DNA of 64,000 bases, from the NCBI RefSeq assembly GCF_000383955.1, contig NZ_KB913013.1, forward strand, positions 3,739,694-3,803,693, written 5' to 3'. The notes under the pieces were generated by a model, which worked only from the letters and a program-made list of their open reading frames with translations, ran no database searches and was not told where the DNA came from. Shown here piece by piece: positions 53,667-62,392 of the stretch. This DNA is from Rudanella lutea DSM 19387. Lineage in GTDB: Bacteria; Bacteroidota; Bacteroidia; Cytophagales; Spirosomataceae. How positions within the stretch are numbered: position 1 is the stretch's first letter; the number at the start of each line of letters is the position of its first letter. The translations under genes were made by a program, and so were the position numbers.

Positions 53667-54783
53667 CCGCTTTCTCTAATTTAAACCGGAACATGGTCCC
53701 CTTGTCGGGTTTGCTCATGACCGTAATCTTGGATTTGTGGGCATTCAGAATATGCTTCACAATGGCTAAACCCAAACCAGTGCCTCCGCGTTCTTTCGAC
53801 CGGCTTTTTTCGACCCGGTAGAAACGTTCGAAGATTCGGCTCAGGTGCTCGGGGGCAATACCCGGCCCGTCGTCGCGCACTGAAATGGAAATATGCTTCT
53901 TGTCGTCGGCAAAACTCACGACCACCTTACCGGCATCATTCCCGTATTTAATACCGTTTTCAATCAGGTTGGTCATCACCTGGGTAATGCGCTGGGGGTC
54001 GGCCATGACCCACACAGGCCCCTGTACGTCGGGTCGGGCCACGCTTGGTCGGGCCGCGTTCGGTCGGGCTGTGTCCGTTCGTGTGTCTGCTCGTATCAGG
54101 TCAGAGCGTTGTAAACTCGATTTAATACGGAGGGTAATGCCTTTGGCCTCGGCTATATTTTCGAGCTGCTCAAAAATCTCTAAGGTGATCTGGTAAATAT
54201 CGACGCGTTCGAGGTGCATCCGAATTTCACCCGTTTCGAGCTGCGATAAGGCCACGAGATCTTTCACCAGCGCATCGAGGCCGTCGAGACTGCGGGCGGC
54301 CTTGGCCAGAAACTTGTCGCGGACAAACTCATCGTCGACAGCCCCGTCGATTAGGGTATGAATAAACCCCTGAGCAGCAAAAATGGGGGTTTTCAGTTCG
54401 TGCGATACATCGGCCAGAAACTCCCGCCGAAACTGTTCGAGCCGCTTCAGTTCATCAATCTCTTTCTGCTTTTTGGCCACGTACACAAAGATCTCATCGT
54501 TGAGTTTCTTAAACGGGTTGTTGTTTTTGATGATCGTCTTGTTGGAAAGGTTGAAATCGCGAAGCTTGAGCCGCCGAATCGTTTTGTACATTTTGTTCAC
54601 TTCCCGGTACACCAACAGCTCAACGGCGTATAGAATCAGAAAAAACGAAACCACAAACGACGATACAGACACCACAAAAAGCATGTTGATGGTGACGCCG
54701 TCTACCACGCTCAGAAACGCAACGGTCAAGCCCGAAATCAGAACTGCCAGCAGAAAGGCAATAATTCGGGGGCTTAATGACAT
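53650..54783 (-). CDS. Sensor histidine kinase, PhoR-like
   Basis: The protein has 377 residues. Two N-terminal membrane segments (IIAFLLAVLISGLTVAFLSV; MLFVVSVSSFVVSFFLILYA) with almost no loop between them are followed by a charged linker and the phosphoacceptor FLADVSHELKTP. The HATPase domain has NLIENGIKYGN, DDGPGIAPEHLSRIFERFYR and GTGLGLAIVKHI. Residues 236-251 carry three ARPxx units not expected in this fold. No response regulator is adjacent, so the partner is elsewhere. Confidence 0.93.
   Translation of the reverse strand: MSLSPRIIAFLLAVLISGLTVAFLSVVDGVTINMLFVVSVSSFVVSFFLILYAVELLVYREVNKMYKTIRRLKLRDFNLSNKTIIKNNNPFKKLNDEIFVYVAKKQKEIDELKRLEQFRREFLADVSHELKTPIFAAQGFIHTLIDGAVDDEFVRDKFLAKAARSLDGLDALVKDLVALSQLETGEIRMHLERVDIYQITLEIFEQLENIAEAKGITLRIKSSLQRSDLIRADTRTDTARPNAARPSVARPDVQGPVWVMADPQRITQVMTNLIENGIKYGNDAGKVVVSFADDKKHISISVRDDGPGIAPEHLSRIFERFYRVEKSRSKERGGTGLGLAIVKHILNAHKSKITVMSKPDKGTMFRFKLEKAVETEL
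54033..54077. repeat. 15-bp tandem repeat inside the histidine kinase gene
   Basis: Three units starting GTCGGGC (54033, 54048, 54063) encode ARPNA, ARPSV and ARPDV on the minus strand. A weaker fourth unit follows. The repeat keeps the frame and lies just before the N box. Confidence 0.85.
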
Positions 54784-54794
54784 AAGTAGTCAGA

Positions 54795-54900
54795 CTGAAT
54801 TAAATGTATAATGAACAATGTAGAATGCATAATTAAATAGTTGTTTGTCAGTAGGTAATACAATTATTCACTATGCATTTTACATGGTTCGTTCACTCAG
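54795..54900. repeat. Imperfect intergenic palindrome, family A copy 2
   Basis: Left arm TAATGAACAATGTAGAATGC... and right arm ...TATGCATTTTACATGGTTCG are reverse complements with a few mismatches. The right arm (54854-54899) is about 87% identical to 7652-7697. It lies between the histidine kinase and the S24 regulator genes. Confidence 0.75.
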
Positions 54901-54997
54901 TTCGTATAGAGTTTATGCGTTACGGTTGACAGGCATAGTGCTCACAATGGGGCTTATGTGCGTAAGTCATAACTGAAAACTACAGACCGTAAACTAT

Positions 54998-55720
54998 TCA
55001 TTCAACCGGGGCTTCTACAATCCGTACAACTTTCCAGAGGCCCCGCAGGTCGTCGGCACTGATGGTGACGCTGCCGCCATTAGGGTGATCGGAGTACAGC
55101 GTCAGTTGCTGATGGGTAAGCAGGTTGTTTTCCCGAATTCGTTTCACCACCAGATAATCACGGTACATCACGGCATACACTCCGCCCGACTGATACACCC
55201 AGTCGCCTTCGGCTACCGGTGTAGCCATTACGCGGGCTCCGCTCACCAACTGCGGGCTCATGCTGTTGCCTTCGATTTCCAGTACAATGGCTTGTGGGTA
55301 CTTCCGGGCTATAGCTGCGCTGACAGGATAGCTTTCCAGATCGGCTTCCCGGATTCCGTCGCTGATGGATTCGACAAAGCTGGCGTAGAACCGGGTGGGC
55401 ACAAACGGAATCTCGATTTGATCGGGTTCGGCGGGCGGCACCGGCACCCGCACAACGGGCGGAGGCCCATTTATATCCAGCACAGGCTCTACACCCCTGA
55501 AAATATAATCGGCCCGAATTTGCGGGTACTGCACCAGCAGGTTCAGAATCGTGTCGTACGAGGGCTTGGCCCGACCGTTCAGAATGTTGTAAAACTTAGA
55601 TGGATTCTCCGATGTGTCTTTGGCAATCTGGTAGATCGTCAGCCCCAACTGGTCAAATACCTGCCGTAATCGGTGCTGAATCGATTGGTTATCAAGATGC
55701 TTGTCTGGAAGTTGATCCAT
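54998..55720 (-). CDS. HTH/S24-peptidase transcription regulator (CI/LexA type)
   Basis: The protein has 240 residues. The N-terminal helix-turn-helix (about 15-70; LGLTIYQIAKDTSENPSKFY, LNGRAKPSY) is followed by a proline-rich linker with PPPVVRVPVPPAEP. The C-terminal S24 domain has LEIEGNSMSPQLVSGARV with the nucleophile serine and YRDYLVVKRIREN with the lysine. Such repressors can be inactivated by RecA-stimulated self-cleavage; no obvious Ala-Gly cleavage pair was seen in the linker, so LexA-like autolysis is uncertain. It is divergent from ilvD. No phage genes are adjacent. Confidence 0.87.
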   Translation of the reverse strand: MDQLPDKHLDNQSIQHRLRQVFDQLGLTIYQIAKDTSENPSKFYNILNGRAKPSYDTILNLLVQYPQIRADYIFRGVEPVLDINGPPPVVRVPVPPAEPDQIEIPFVPTRFYASFVESISDGIREADLESYPVSAAIARKYPQAIVLEIEGNSMSPQLVSGARVMATPVAEGDWVYQSGGVYAVMYRDYLVVKRIRENNLLTHQQLTLYSDHPNGGSVTISADDLRGLWKVVRIVEAPVE

Positions 55721-55879
55721 GAATAGCCGGGTGTGAATGCGTCAACGGGTTACCCAAATGCCTGGTAGCAAGTATCAAATTTACGACCATTTGGAGAGAA
55801 CAGAAATTTCACCATAAAAAGGACCGGTTGTTGCGCCGAAAAAAAATAGAGTGTTAATTTACAGCGTGATTACGCAAAG

Positions 55880-55893
55880 AGCGAAATTTCGCT
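55880..55893. promoter_or_regulatory. Perfect 14-bp palindrome before ilvD, candidate operator
   Basis: AGCGAAATTTCGCT is a perfect dyad ending seven bases before the ilvD ATG, in the gap shared with the divergent S24/HTH regulator. Its size suits a dimeric HTH repressor. Binding is inference. Confidence 0.4.
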
Positions 55894-55900
55894 AAATATC

Positions 55901-57601
55901 ATGACATCTGACTCGCCACAAACCGAACTTAACCGATTCAGTCGCATTCTGACGCAACAAATGGACAACCCAGCTGCTAAAGCCATGCTGTATGGGGTTG
56001 GCCTGACGTCGGAAGATATGCAGAAGCCCCAGATTGGCATTGCCAGTACCGGCTACGAGGGTAATACGTGTAATATGCACCTCAATGGCCTGTCGGTTTA
56101 CGTGAAGCAGGGGATTCAGGCGAATGGTCTGGTGGGTTTAATTTTTAATACCATTGGTGTATCAGACGGGATGACCAACGGCAACGATGGGATGCGTTAC
56201 TCGCTACCCAGCCGTGACCTGATCGCCGACTCTATCGAATCGGTGGTAGCGGCTCAATGGTACGACGGTGTGGTGACCGTGGTGGGTTGTGATAAAAACA
56301 TGCCCGGTGCCGTAATGGCGATGGCCCGGCTCGACCGCCCCGGCATCATGGTGTATGGCGGTACCATCCGGTCGGGGCATTATAAAGGACAAAAACTCGA
56401 CATCGTGTCGGCGTTTGAGGCACTCGGCAAAAAATACGCCGGGAATATCTCCGACGAAGATTACGAGGGCGTTATTAAAAACTCGATTCCGGGAGCTGGT
56501 GCCTGCGGAGGTATGTACACGGCCAACACCATGGCCAGCAGCATCGAAGCGATGGGCCTAAGTTTGCCTTTTAGCAGCAGCTACCCCGCCACGCACGAGG
56601 GCAAGCAGGAAGAGTGTAAGAAAATTGGCGCGGCCATGCGCCGGTTGCTGGAGCTGAACATTACCCCGGCCGATATTATTACGAAGCAGTCGCTCGAAAA
56701 CGCTCTGACTATTGTGATGGCTCTCGGGGGATCGACCAACGCTGTACTGCATTATCTGGCTATTGCCCGGGCGGCTGGCCTGACCCTTTCGCTCGACGAG
56801 ATTCAGGCGATCAGCGACCGGACCCCACTTTTGGCCGACCTGAAGCCCAGCGGTAAATATTACATGGAAGACATGCTCGCTATCGGCGGTGTGCCGGCCG
56901 TGATGAAGTATCTCTACCAGCAGGGCATGATTCATGGCGAGTGTATGACTGTGACGGGCAAAACCGTCGCTGAAAACCTTGCTGAGGCTCCAGACCTCGA
57001 TTTTGAAGCCCAGAAGATTGTATTCCCGCTGACCCAGCCGATCAAGAAAACGGGCCATATTCAGATTCTGCGCGGCAACCTTGCTCCAACCGGCTCAGTA
57101 GCCAAGATTACGGGCAAAGAAGGCGAGCGTTTTGAAGGAACCGCCAAAGTATTTGAGCAGGAAGGCGACATTATCGTGGCCCTGTCGAAAGGAGAGATTC
57201 TGCCGGGTCAGGTTATCGTGATCCGCAATGCAGGCCCCAAAGGTGGCCCCGGCATGAGTGAGATGCTGAAGCCCACCTCGGCGATTATGGGTGCGGGCCT
57301 TGGCGACAAGGTTGCCTTGATTACCGACGGCCGTTTCTCGGGCGGTACGCACGGGTTTGTGGTCGGTCACGTAACCCCCGAAGCGTTTGAGGGTGGCCCT
57401 ATTGCTCTGGTTAAAGACGGCGACCGGATTACGCTCGACGCCGTAGGCCGGGAACTGACGCTGCACGTATCGGATGAGGAACTGGCCGAGCGCCGGAGCC
57501 ATTGGGTACAACCCCAGCCTCGCTTTACCAAAGGGACATTGGGTAAGTATATCCGCAACGTGAAAAGCGCCAGCGAAGGCTGCGTAACCGACGAAGCATA
57601 A
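55901..57601 (+). CDS. ilvD: Dihydroxy-acid dehydratase
   Basis: This 566-residue iron-sulfur enzyme makes the 2-keto acids of valine and isoleucine. Seen: cluster cysteines in [29 protein letters not shown] and [20 protein letters not shown], then GGSTNAVLH, and the C-terminal [15 protein letters not shown] and [20 protein letters not shown]. Complete. It opens the branched-chain amino acid cluster. Confidence 0.98.
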   Translation: MTSDSPQTELNRFSRILTQQMDNPAAKAMLYGVGLTSEDMQKPQIGIASTGYEGNTCNMHLNGLSVYVKQGIQANGLVGLIFNTIGVSDGMTNGNDGMRYSLPSRDLIADSIESVVAAQWYDGVVTVVGCDKNMPGAVMAMARLDRPGIMVYGGTIRSGHYKGQKLDIVSAFEALGKKYAGNISDEDYEGVIKNSIPGAGACGGMYTANTMASSIEAMGLSLPFSSSYPATHEGKQEECKKIGAAMRRLLELNITPADIITKQSLENALTIVMALGGSTNAVLHYLAIARAAGLTLSLDEIQAISDRTPLLADLKPSGKYYMEDMLAIGGVPAVMKYLYQQGMIHGECMTVTGKTVAENLAEAPDLDFEAQKIVFPLTQPIKKTGHIQILRGNLAPTGSVAKITGKEGERFEGTAKVFEQEGDIIVALSKGEILPGQVIVIRNAGPKGGPGMSEMLKPTSAIMGAGLGDKVALITDGRFSGGTHGFVVGHVTPEAFEGGPIALVKDGDRITLDAVGRELTLHVSDEELAERRSHWVQPQPRFTKGTLGKYIRNVKSASEGCVTDEA

Positions 57602-57615
57602 CTAAACGGCCTCTC

Positions 57616-58224
57616 ATGTTCTCCGATTCCGTAGCCAACATCCCTCCTGGATTTGACCCAATTGCTCAGGCGGGACAGGCAATTGGGTTTTCGATGCCGT
57701 CCGATCTCCAAACGGGTGCTTTTCTGAAAGCCATGGTGGGGGCTAAACCGGGCGCGGCAGTGCTCGAAATTGGTACGGGAACTGGGCTGGCAACTGCCTG
57801 GCTGTTGGCCGGTATGGATGCCCAGTCGACCCTGGTTTCGATTGATAATGAGCCGGAATACCAGGCCATCGCGCAGGAGTTTCTGGGCGACGATACGCGG
57901 CTGACGCTGGTTTGTGCCGATGCCGGAAATTGGCTTGAAACGAATAAAAACCAGGTGTTCGACTTGATTTTTGCGGATGCCTGGCCCGGCAAATACAGTC
58001 ATCTGGATGCTGCACTGGGGCTATTAGCTGAGGGAGGCATGTATGTGATCGACGATATGTTGCCGCAGTCCAACTGGCCCGAAGGACACGATCAGAACGT
58101 AGACAAGCTGGTGGCTGACCTGGAAAGCCGCCCTGACCTGCATACGGTGAAACTGGCCTGGTCGACCGGGCTGTTGGTGGCGACCCGAAAAGGAACGGCC
58201 CCGAGTACAACAAAACTGAATTGA
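57616..58224 (+). CDS. O-methyltransferase-like SAM-dependent methyltransferase
   Basis: This 202-residue class I methyltransferase has motif I VLEIGTGTGLATAWLLAGM, acidic SIDNEP at strand beta-2, and LIFADAWPGKYSHLDAAL near the active site, all as in the AdoMet-dependent O-methyltransferase family. The acceptor is unknown. It lies 14 bases after ilvD and just before the TA genes, so it is probably on the ilv transcript without an evident role in that pathway. Confidence 0.85.
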   Translation: MFSDSVANIPPGFDPIAQAGQAIGFSMPSDLQTGAFLKAMVGAKPGAAVLEIGTGTGLATAWLLAGMDAQSTLVSIDNEPEYQAIAQEFLGDDTRLTLVCADAGNWLETNKNQVFDLIFADAWPGKYSHLDAALGLLAEGGMYVIDDMLPQSNWPEGHDQNVDKLVADLESRPDLHTVKLAWSTGLLVATRKGTAPSTTKLN

Positions 58225-58238
58225 ACATAACAAACGCA

Positions 58239-58523
58239 ATGATAACGCCTGACCAAAATACCAAAATCCTAAGTTATCTCCAGCCTTACCAGCCGGAGTG
58301 GGTTGGTGTGTTTGGCTCGTGGGCACGAGGTGAAAACCGGCCGGATAGTGACCTCGATATTTTAGTGAAACTGACCCGGCCAGTATCATTGCTGACGTTT
58401 GTGCGGATGCAACGAGAAATGTCGGAACTGCTCAACATACCGGTTGATCTGGTATCGGAAGGGGCTTTGAAGAATGAACGGATGCGCCAATATGTCTTTC
58501 AGGACCTGAAAATTCTCTCGTAA
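58239..58523 (+). CDS. MNT-family nucleotidyltransferase antitoxin
   Basis: The protein has 94 residues from ATG 58239 (a TTG at 58221 would overlap the preceding stop). The minimal nucleotidyltransferase motif is GSWARGENRPDSDLDILVKL, with the SDLD acidic pair. In HEPN/MNT (type VII) modules the MNT enzyme disarms the toxin by attaching AMP to it. Its TAA overlaps the ATG of the HEPN gene (TAATG). The frame is intact. Confidence 0.88.
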   Translation: MITPDQNTKILSYLQPYQPEWVGVFGSWARGENRPDSDLDILVKLTRPVSLLTFVRMQREMSELLNIPVDLVSEGALKNERMRQYVFQDLKILS

Positions 58524-58879
58524 TGAAAGACGACCGGATATATCTTGAGCATATTGCCAATAGCTTCAGGAAACTGCTTGAGTACGCTGAAGGAATGACT
58601 CTGGACGAGTTTCTGGCTGACTCGAAAACACAGGATGCCTGAGTTAGACAGTTGGAAATAGCTGGAGAAGCGACCAAACGTCTGTCAACGTCTCTACGTG
58701 AACGATTCTCCGAAGTTCCGTGGAAAGACATGGCTGGTATGCGAGATAGGCTGATTCATCAATACATTGATATTGACTTAATGATTGTCTGGTTGACAGT
58801 CACGGAGGAAGCCACGCCATTACTGATTTTGATTGAACACATTCTTGATGCGCTCGAACGCGAACAAGATAAAGCCTGA
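58523..58879 (+). pseudogene. HEPN (HepT/DUF86) RNase toxin interrupted by one TGA
   Basis: Read through, the frame gives 118 codons with normal HEPN layout: MKDDRIYLEHIANSFRKLLE, then DSKTQDA-stop-VRQLEIAGEATKRL, then the RNase motif RDRLIHQY (RX4HXY) and a helical end. The only interruption is TGA at 58640-58642, at a position where relatives have a hydrophobic residue. The frame is otherwise preserved on both sides, so the lesion is recent, or the base is miscalled. A shorter product starting from a later TTG would lack the first two helices. Confidence 0.82.
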
Positions 58880-58900
58880 CAAACTAAAACGCACCTCCCT

Positions 58901-60643
58901 ATGGAAACGGTCAGCGTCTTACCTGAAATAGAAACCGAGCCGGCAGCCATGAAGCTAATGTCTGGCTCAGAAGCTCTCATGCGTGCTCTGCTGGCCGAAA
59001 ACGTTGATACGATTTTCGGGTATCCGGGCGGGGCCATTATGCCGGTGTACGATGCCCTGTACGACTTTCAGGATCAGATCAATCATATTCTGGTTCGGCA
59101 TGAGCAGGGCGCCGGCCACGCGGCACAGGGCTATGCCCGCATGCAGGGCCGGGCGGGCGTTTGTCTGGTGACGTCGGGGCCGGGAGCTACCAATCTCGTC
59201 ACGGCCATCGCCGACGCCCTCATCGACTCTACCCCGCTGGTGTGCATTGTGGGGCAGGTTGGCAAGAAGCTGCTCGGTACCGATGCGTTTCAGGAAGCCG
59301 ATGTGATGGGCGTGACCATGCCCATTACCAAGTGGAACTACCAGATCACGAGCGCCGACGAGGTGCCCGAGGTGATGGCCAAAGCATTTTACATTGCACA
59401 GTCGGGGCGGCCCGGTCCGGTACTGATTGATATTACCAAGAGTGCCCAGCTGGAACTCATGACCCGGCCGTTTACCTACGAGCGTTGCCAGAGCATGATC
59501 AGCTACCGGCCGCGGCTGGTGCCCAAGCCCGATCAGGTCGAAGCGGCTGCCAAACTGATCAACGAGGCCAAACGCCCGTATATTCTGGCGGGGCATGGCG
59601 TGCAACTCGCCAAGGCCGAGGAAGAACTGAAAGCCTTTGCCGAGAAAACCGGAATTCCGGTAGCGACAACCCTGCTGGGGCAGTCGACCATCTCGACCGA
59701 CCACCCGCTGTACGTGGGCTGGCTCGGTATGCACGGTAACTACGGCTCCAACGTTCTGACCGATCAGGCCGATGTGATTATCGCTATCGGGATGCGGTTC
59801 GATGACCGGGTGACGGGCGACGCCAGCAAGTTTATCAAGCAGGCGAAGGTGGTGCACATCGAAATTGACCCGGCCGAGATCGATAAAATCATCAAGGCCC
59901 ACGCCCCGGTTGTGGGCGATGCCAAAGAGGCTCTGAACGCCCTGATGCCGCTCGTGAACCCGAACGACCATACCGTATGGCGGAATGAGTTTCGGAAATA
60001 CGAAGCGATTGAGAACGAGAAAATCACCGTACCCAGCCTATCGGGAGTCAGCGAAAAAATTCAGATGGGCGAGGTGATTGATCTGCTCTCGAAGAAAACT
60101 AATGGTGAGGCCGTACTCGTGACCGATGTGGGGCAGCATCAGATGATGGCCTCGCGGTACTACCAGTTCCGGCGGCCCAACAGCCTGGTTACGTCGGGTG
60201 GCATGGGTACAATGGGCTTTGCCCTGCCCGCAGCCTTTGGTGCGCAGGTAGGCGCTCCCGACCGGCAGGTGGTAGCCATCATCGGCGACGGCTGCTTCCA
60301 GATGACCCTTCAGGAGCTGGGTACCATTGTGCAGAACAAACAGCCGGTTAAGGCCATCATTCTGAACAATAACTTCCTCGGGATGGTACGGCAGTGGCAA
60401 CAGCTGTTTCACCAGCGCCGGTACTCGTTTGTGGAGTTGCAGAACCCCGATTTCATCACCATCGCCCGCGGGTTTGGTATGGATGGGCACACCTGCTCAG
60501 ACCGGGCCACACTGTCGGACTCGCTCGATCAGATGCTGGCGCACGAGGGGCCGTATCTGCTTGAGGTAATCGTTGAGAAAGAAGAAAACGTGTTTCCGAT
60601 GGTTCCGGCCGGTGCCAGTGTTTCGCAGATCCGGTTAGAATAA
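58901..60643 (+). CDS. ilvB: Acetolactate synthase, large subunit
   Basis: This 580-residue ThDP-dependent enzyme is the first step common to valine, leucine and isoleucine. Seen: GYPGGAIMPVYDAL, RHEQGAGHAAQGYAR with the catalytic glutamate, VTSGPGATNLVTAIADA, and the ThDP/Mg motif GDGCFQMTLQELGTI ... NNNFLGMVRQWQ. It starts 21 bases after the broken HEPN gene; the small subunit follows after 14 bases. Confidence 0.97.
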   Translation: METVSVLPEIETEPAAMKLMSGSEALMRALLAENVDTIFGYPGGAIMPVYDALYDFQDQINHILVRHEQGAGHAAQGYARMQGRAGVCLVTSGPGATNLVTAIADALIDSTPLVCIVGQVGKKLLGTDAFQEADVMGVTMPITKWNYQITSADEVPEVMAKAFYIAQSGRPGPVLIDITKSAQLELMTRPFTYERCQSMISYRPRLVPKPDQVEAAAKLINEAKRPYILAGHGVQLAKAEEELKAFAEKTGIPVATTLLGQSTISTDHPLYVGWLGMHGNYGSNVLTDQADVIIAIGMRFDDRVTGDASKFIKQAKVVHIEIDPAEIDKIIKAHAPVVGDAKEALNALMPLVNPNDHTVWRNEFRKYEAIENEKITVPSLSGVSEKIQMGEVIDLLSKKTNGEAVLVTDVGQHQMMASRYYQFRRPNSLVTSGGMGTMGFALPAAFGAQVGAPDRQVVAIIGDGCFQMTLQELGTIVQNKQPVKAIILNNNFLGMVRQWQQLFHQRRYSFVELQNPDFITIARGFGMDGHTCSDRATLSDSLDQMLAHEGPYLLEVIVEKEENVFPMVPAGASVSQIRLE

Positions 60644-60657
60644 ACCCAAAACTGAGC

Positions 60658-61197
60658 ATGACCACATACACCATATGCGTCTTCACGTCGAACACGATTG
60701 GGTTGCTAAACCGCATCACGATCATCTTCACCCGTCGGCGCATCAATATCGAAAGCCTGACCGTATCGGAAACCGAGCGGATGGGCGTATCGCGGTTCAC
60801 GATTGTGATCAAACACGAATCGCGGGAGGAAGTCGAGAAGCTGGTTCGCCAGATTCGCAAAATTGTGGAGGTACTGGCCGTGTTCGGGTACCTCAACGAT
60901 GAGATCGTGTACAACGAAATTGCTCTCTTTAAGGTGGCAACGCCCCTCGGTGCCAAGCCCCTTGATGTAGAGACGGTCAATAAGCAGCACAAAGCGTGGG
61001 TGGTGTACTGGGGCCTCGATTACGTGGTGATTGAGAAAACTGGTAGCGAGCAGGAGATTTTTGCCTTCTTCGAATACCTGCGGCAGCAGCACGAAATGTT
61101 GGAATTTGTTCGCTCGGGCCGAGTGGCCGTTGGCAAAACCGAGAAAGGCCTCGTGGAATACCTGCCCGAGGCTGAGTGGGCGTACTACATGGCCTGA
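60658..61197 (+). CDS. ilvN: Acetolactate synthase, small regulatory subunit
   Basis: The 179-residue subunit begins with an ACT domain (YTICVFTSNTIGLLNRITII, RRINIESLTVSETE), the usual valine-binding part, and has the C-terminal regulatory domain (KAWVVYWGLDYVVIEKTGSE). It activates IlvB and gives feedback control. Confidence 0.95.
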   Translation: MTTYTICVFTSNTIGLLNRITIIFTRRRINIESLTVSETERMGVSRFTIVIKHESREEVEKLVRQIRKIVEVLAVFGYLNDEIVYNEIALFKVATPLGAKPLDVETVNKQHKAWVVYWGLDYVVIEKTGSEQEIFAFFEYLRQQHEMLEFVRSGRVAVGKTEKGLVEYLPEAEWAYYMA

Positions 61198-61248
61198 AGC
61201 CCCGAATAACCCCTGTTTTTTACCTTTTACTTACATACAATTACCAGA

Positions 61249-62292
61249 ATGGCACAGATTAATTTTGGCGGAGTCGTTGAGAACGTTGTTACCCGTGAAG
61301 AATTTCCGCTCGAGAAAGCCCTCGAAACCCTGAAAGACGAAACCATCGCCGTAATCGGTTATGGGGTACAGGGTCCCGGTCAGTCGCTCAACATGCGCGA
61401 CAATGGCTTCAACGTGATCGTTGGTCAGCGGAAGGGCAAAACGTACGACAAAGCCGTGGCTGATGGCTGGGTACCGGGCGAAACGCTGTTTGAAATTGAC
61501 GAAGCGCTGGAGCGGGGCACCATCATTTGCTTCCTGCTGTCAGATGCCGCTCAGATTGAATTGTGGCCTACGGTAAAAGCGGCCCTCAAACCCGGCAAGT
61601 CGCTGTACTTCTCGCACGGATTCGGGGTGACGTACAAAGAGAAAACGGGCATTGTGCCGCCGGCCGATGTCGACGTGTTTCTGGTGGCTCCCAAAGGATC
61701 GGGTACGTCGCTGCGCCGGTTGTTTGTAGAAGGTAAAGGCCTCAACTCAAGCTTCGCCATTTACCAGGATGCGAGCGGCAAAGCCCGCGAAAAGTGCATC
61801 GCTATGGGTATCGGCGTTGGCTCAGGCTACCTGTTCGAAACGGATTTCTATCGCGAAGTAACGTCGGACCTGACCGGCGAGCGGGGCACCCTGATGGGCG
61901 CTATTCAGGGTATTTTTGCCGCTCAGTACGAAGTGTTGCGGGCCAACGGCCACAGCCCCTCGGAAGCCTTCAACGAAACGGTGGAAGAGCTGACGCAGTC
62001 GCTGATGCCGCTCGTGGCCGAAAACGGCATGGACTGGATGTACGCCAACTGCTCGACCACGGCCCAGCGCGGTGCCCTCGACTGGTGGAAGCCATTCCGC
62101 GACGCCACCAAGCCTGTATTTGAGCAACTCTACAACTCGGTAAAATCGCAGGAGCAGGCCGAAATCAGCATCACCCGCAACTCGCAGCCCGACTACCGCG
62201 AGAAGCTGGAAGTTGAACTGGCCGAACTGCGCGACTCTGAAATGTGGCAGGCTGGTGCCGCCGTGCGCAACCTGCGCCCCGAGCGGAACTAA
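61249..62292 (+). CDS. ilvC: Ketol-acid reductoisomerase
   Basis: This 347-residue enzyme performs alkyl migration plus NAD(P)H reduction. Seen: nucleotide-binding VIGYGVQGPGQSLNMRD, VGQRKGKTYDKA, KGSGTSLRRLFVEGKG, and the C-terminal helical domain with the metal-binding acidic segment LTGERGTLMGAIQGIFAAQY and YANCSTTAQRGALDWW. The layout fits Bacteroidota IlvC. Confidence 0.97.
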   Translation: MAQINFGGVVENVVTREEFPLEKALETLKDETIAVIGYGVQGPGQSLNMRDNGFNVIVGQRKGKTYDKAVADGWVPGETLFEIDEALERGTIICFLLSDAAQIELWPTVKAALKPGKSLYFSHGFGVTYKEKTGIVPPADVDVFLVAPKGSGTSLRRLFVEGKGLNSSFAIYQDASGKAREKCIAMGIGVGSGYLFETDFYREVTSDLTGERGTLMGAIQGIFAAQYEVLRANGHSPSEAFNETVEELTQSLMPLVAENGMDWMYANCSTTAQRGALDWWKPFRDATKPVFEQLYNSVKSQEQAEISITRNSQPDYREKLEVELAELRDSEMWQAGAAVRNLRPERN

Positions 62293-62317
62293 GCCGTTTT
62301 ATAAGGTATCGTTGATT

Positions 62318-62356
62318 GGGTAGTAGCTGGTTAAGAGCCGGTTACTACCCTTTTTG
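62318..62356 (+). terminator. Intrinsic terminator after ilvC
   Basis: GGGTAGTA / TACTACCC outer stem, then CTGG / CCGG-like inner pairing, then five T. It ends the ilvD-ilvC transcript and separates ilvA from it. Confidence 0.85.
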
Positions 62357-62392
62357 TTAGGCATACAGCAGATAAACAAGGCAGTACTTAAC

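Noticed and set aside
54998-55720. Prophage indicated by a CI-like S24 repressor
   Set aside because: No integrase, structural or lysis genes lie nearby; the neighbours are housekeeping genes.
58967-59971. Minus-strand frame of 334 codons opposite ilvB
   Set aside because: ilvB is complete and highly conserved on the plus strand; the reverse frame has no domain or signal.
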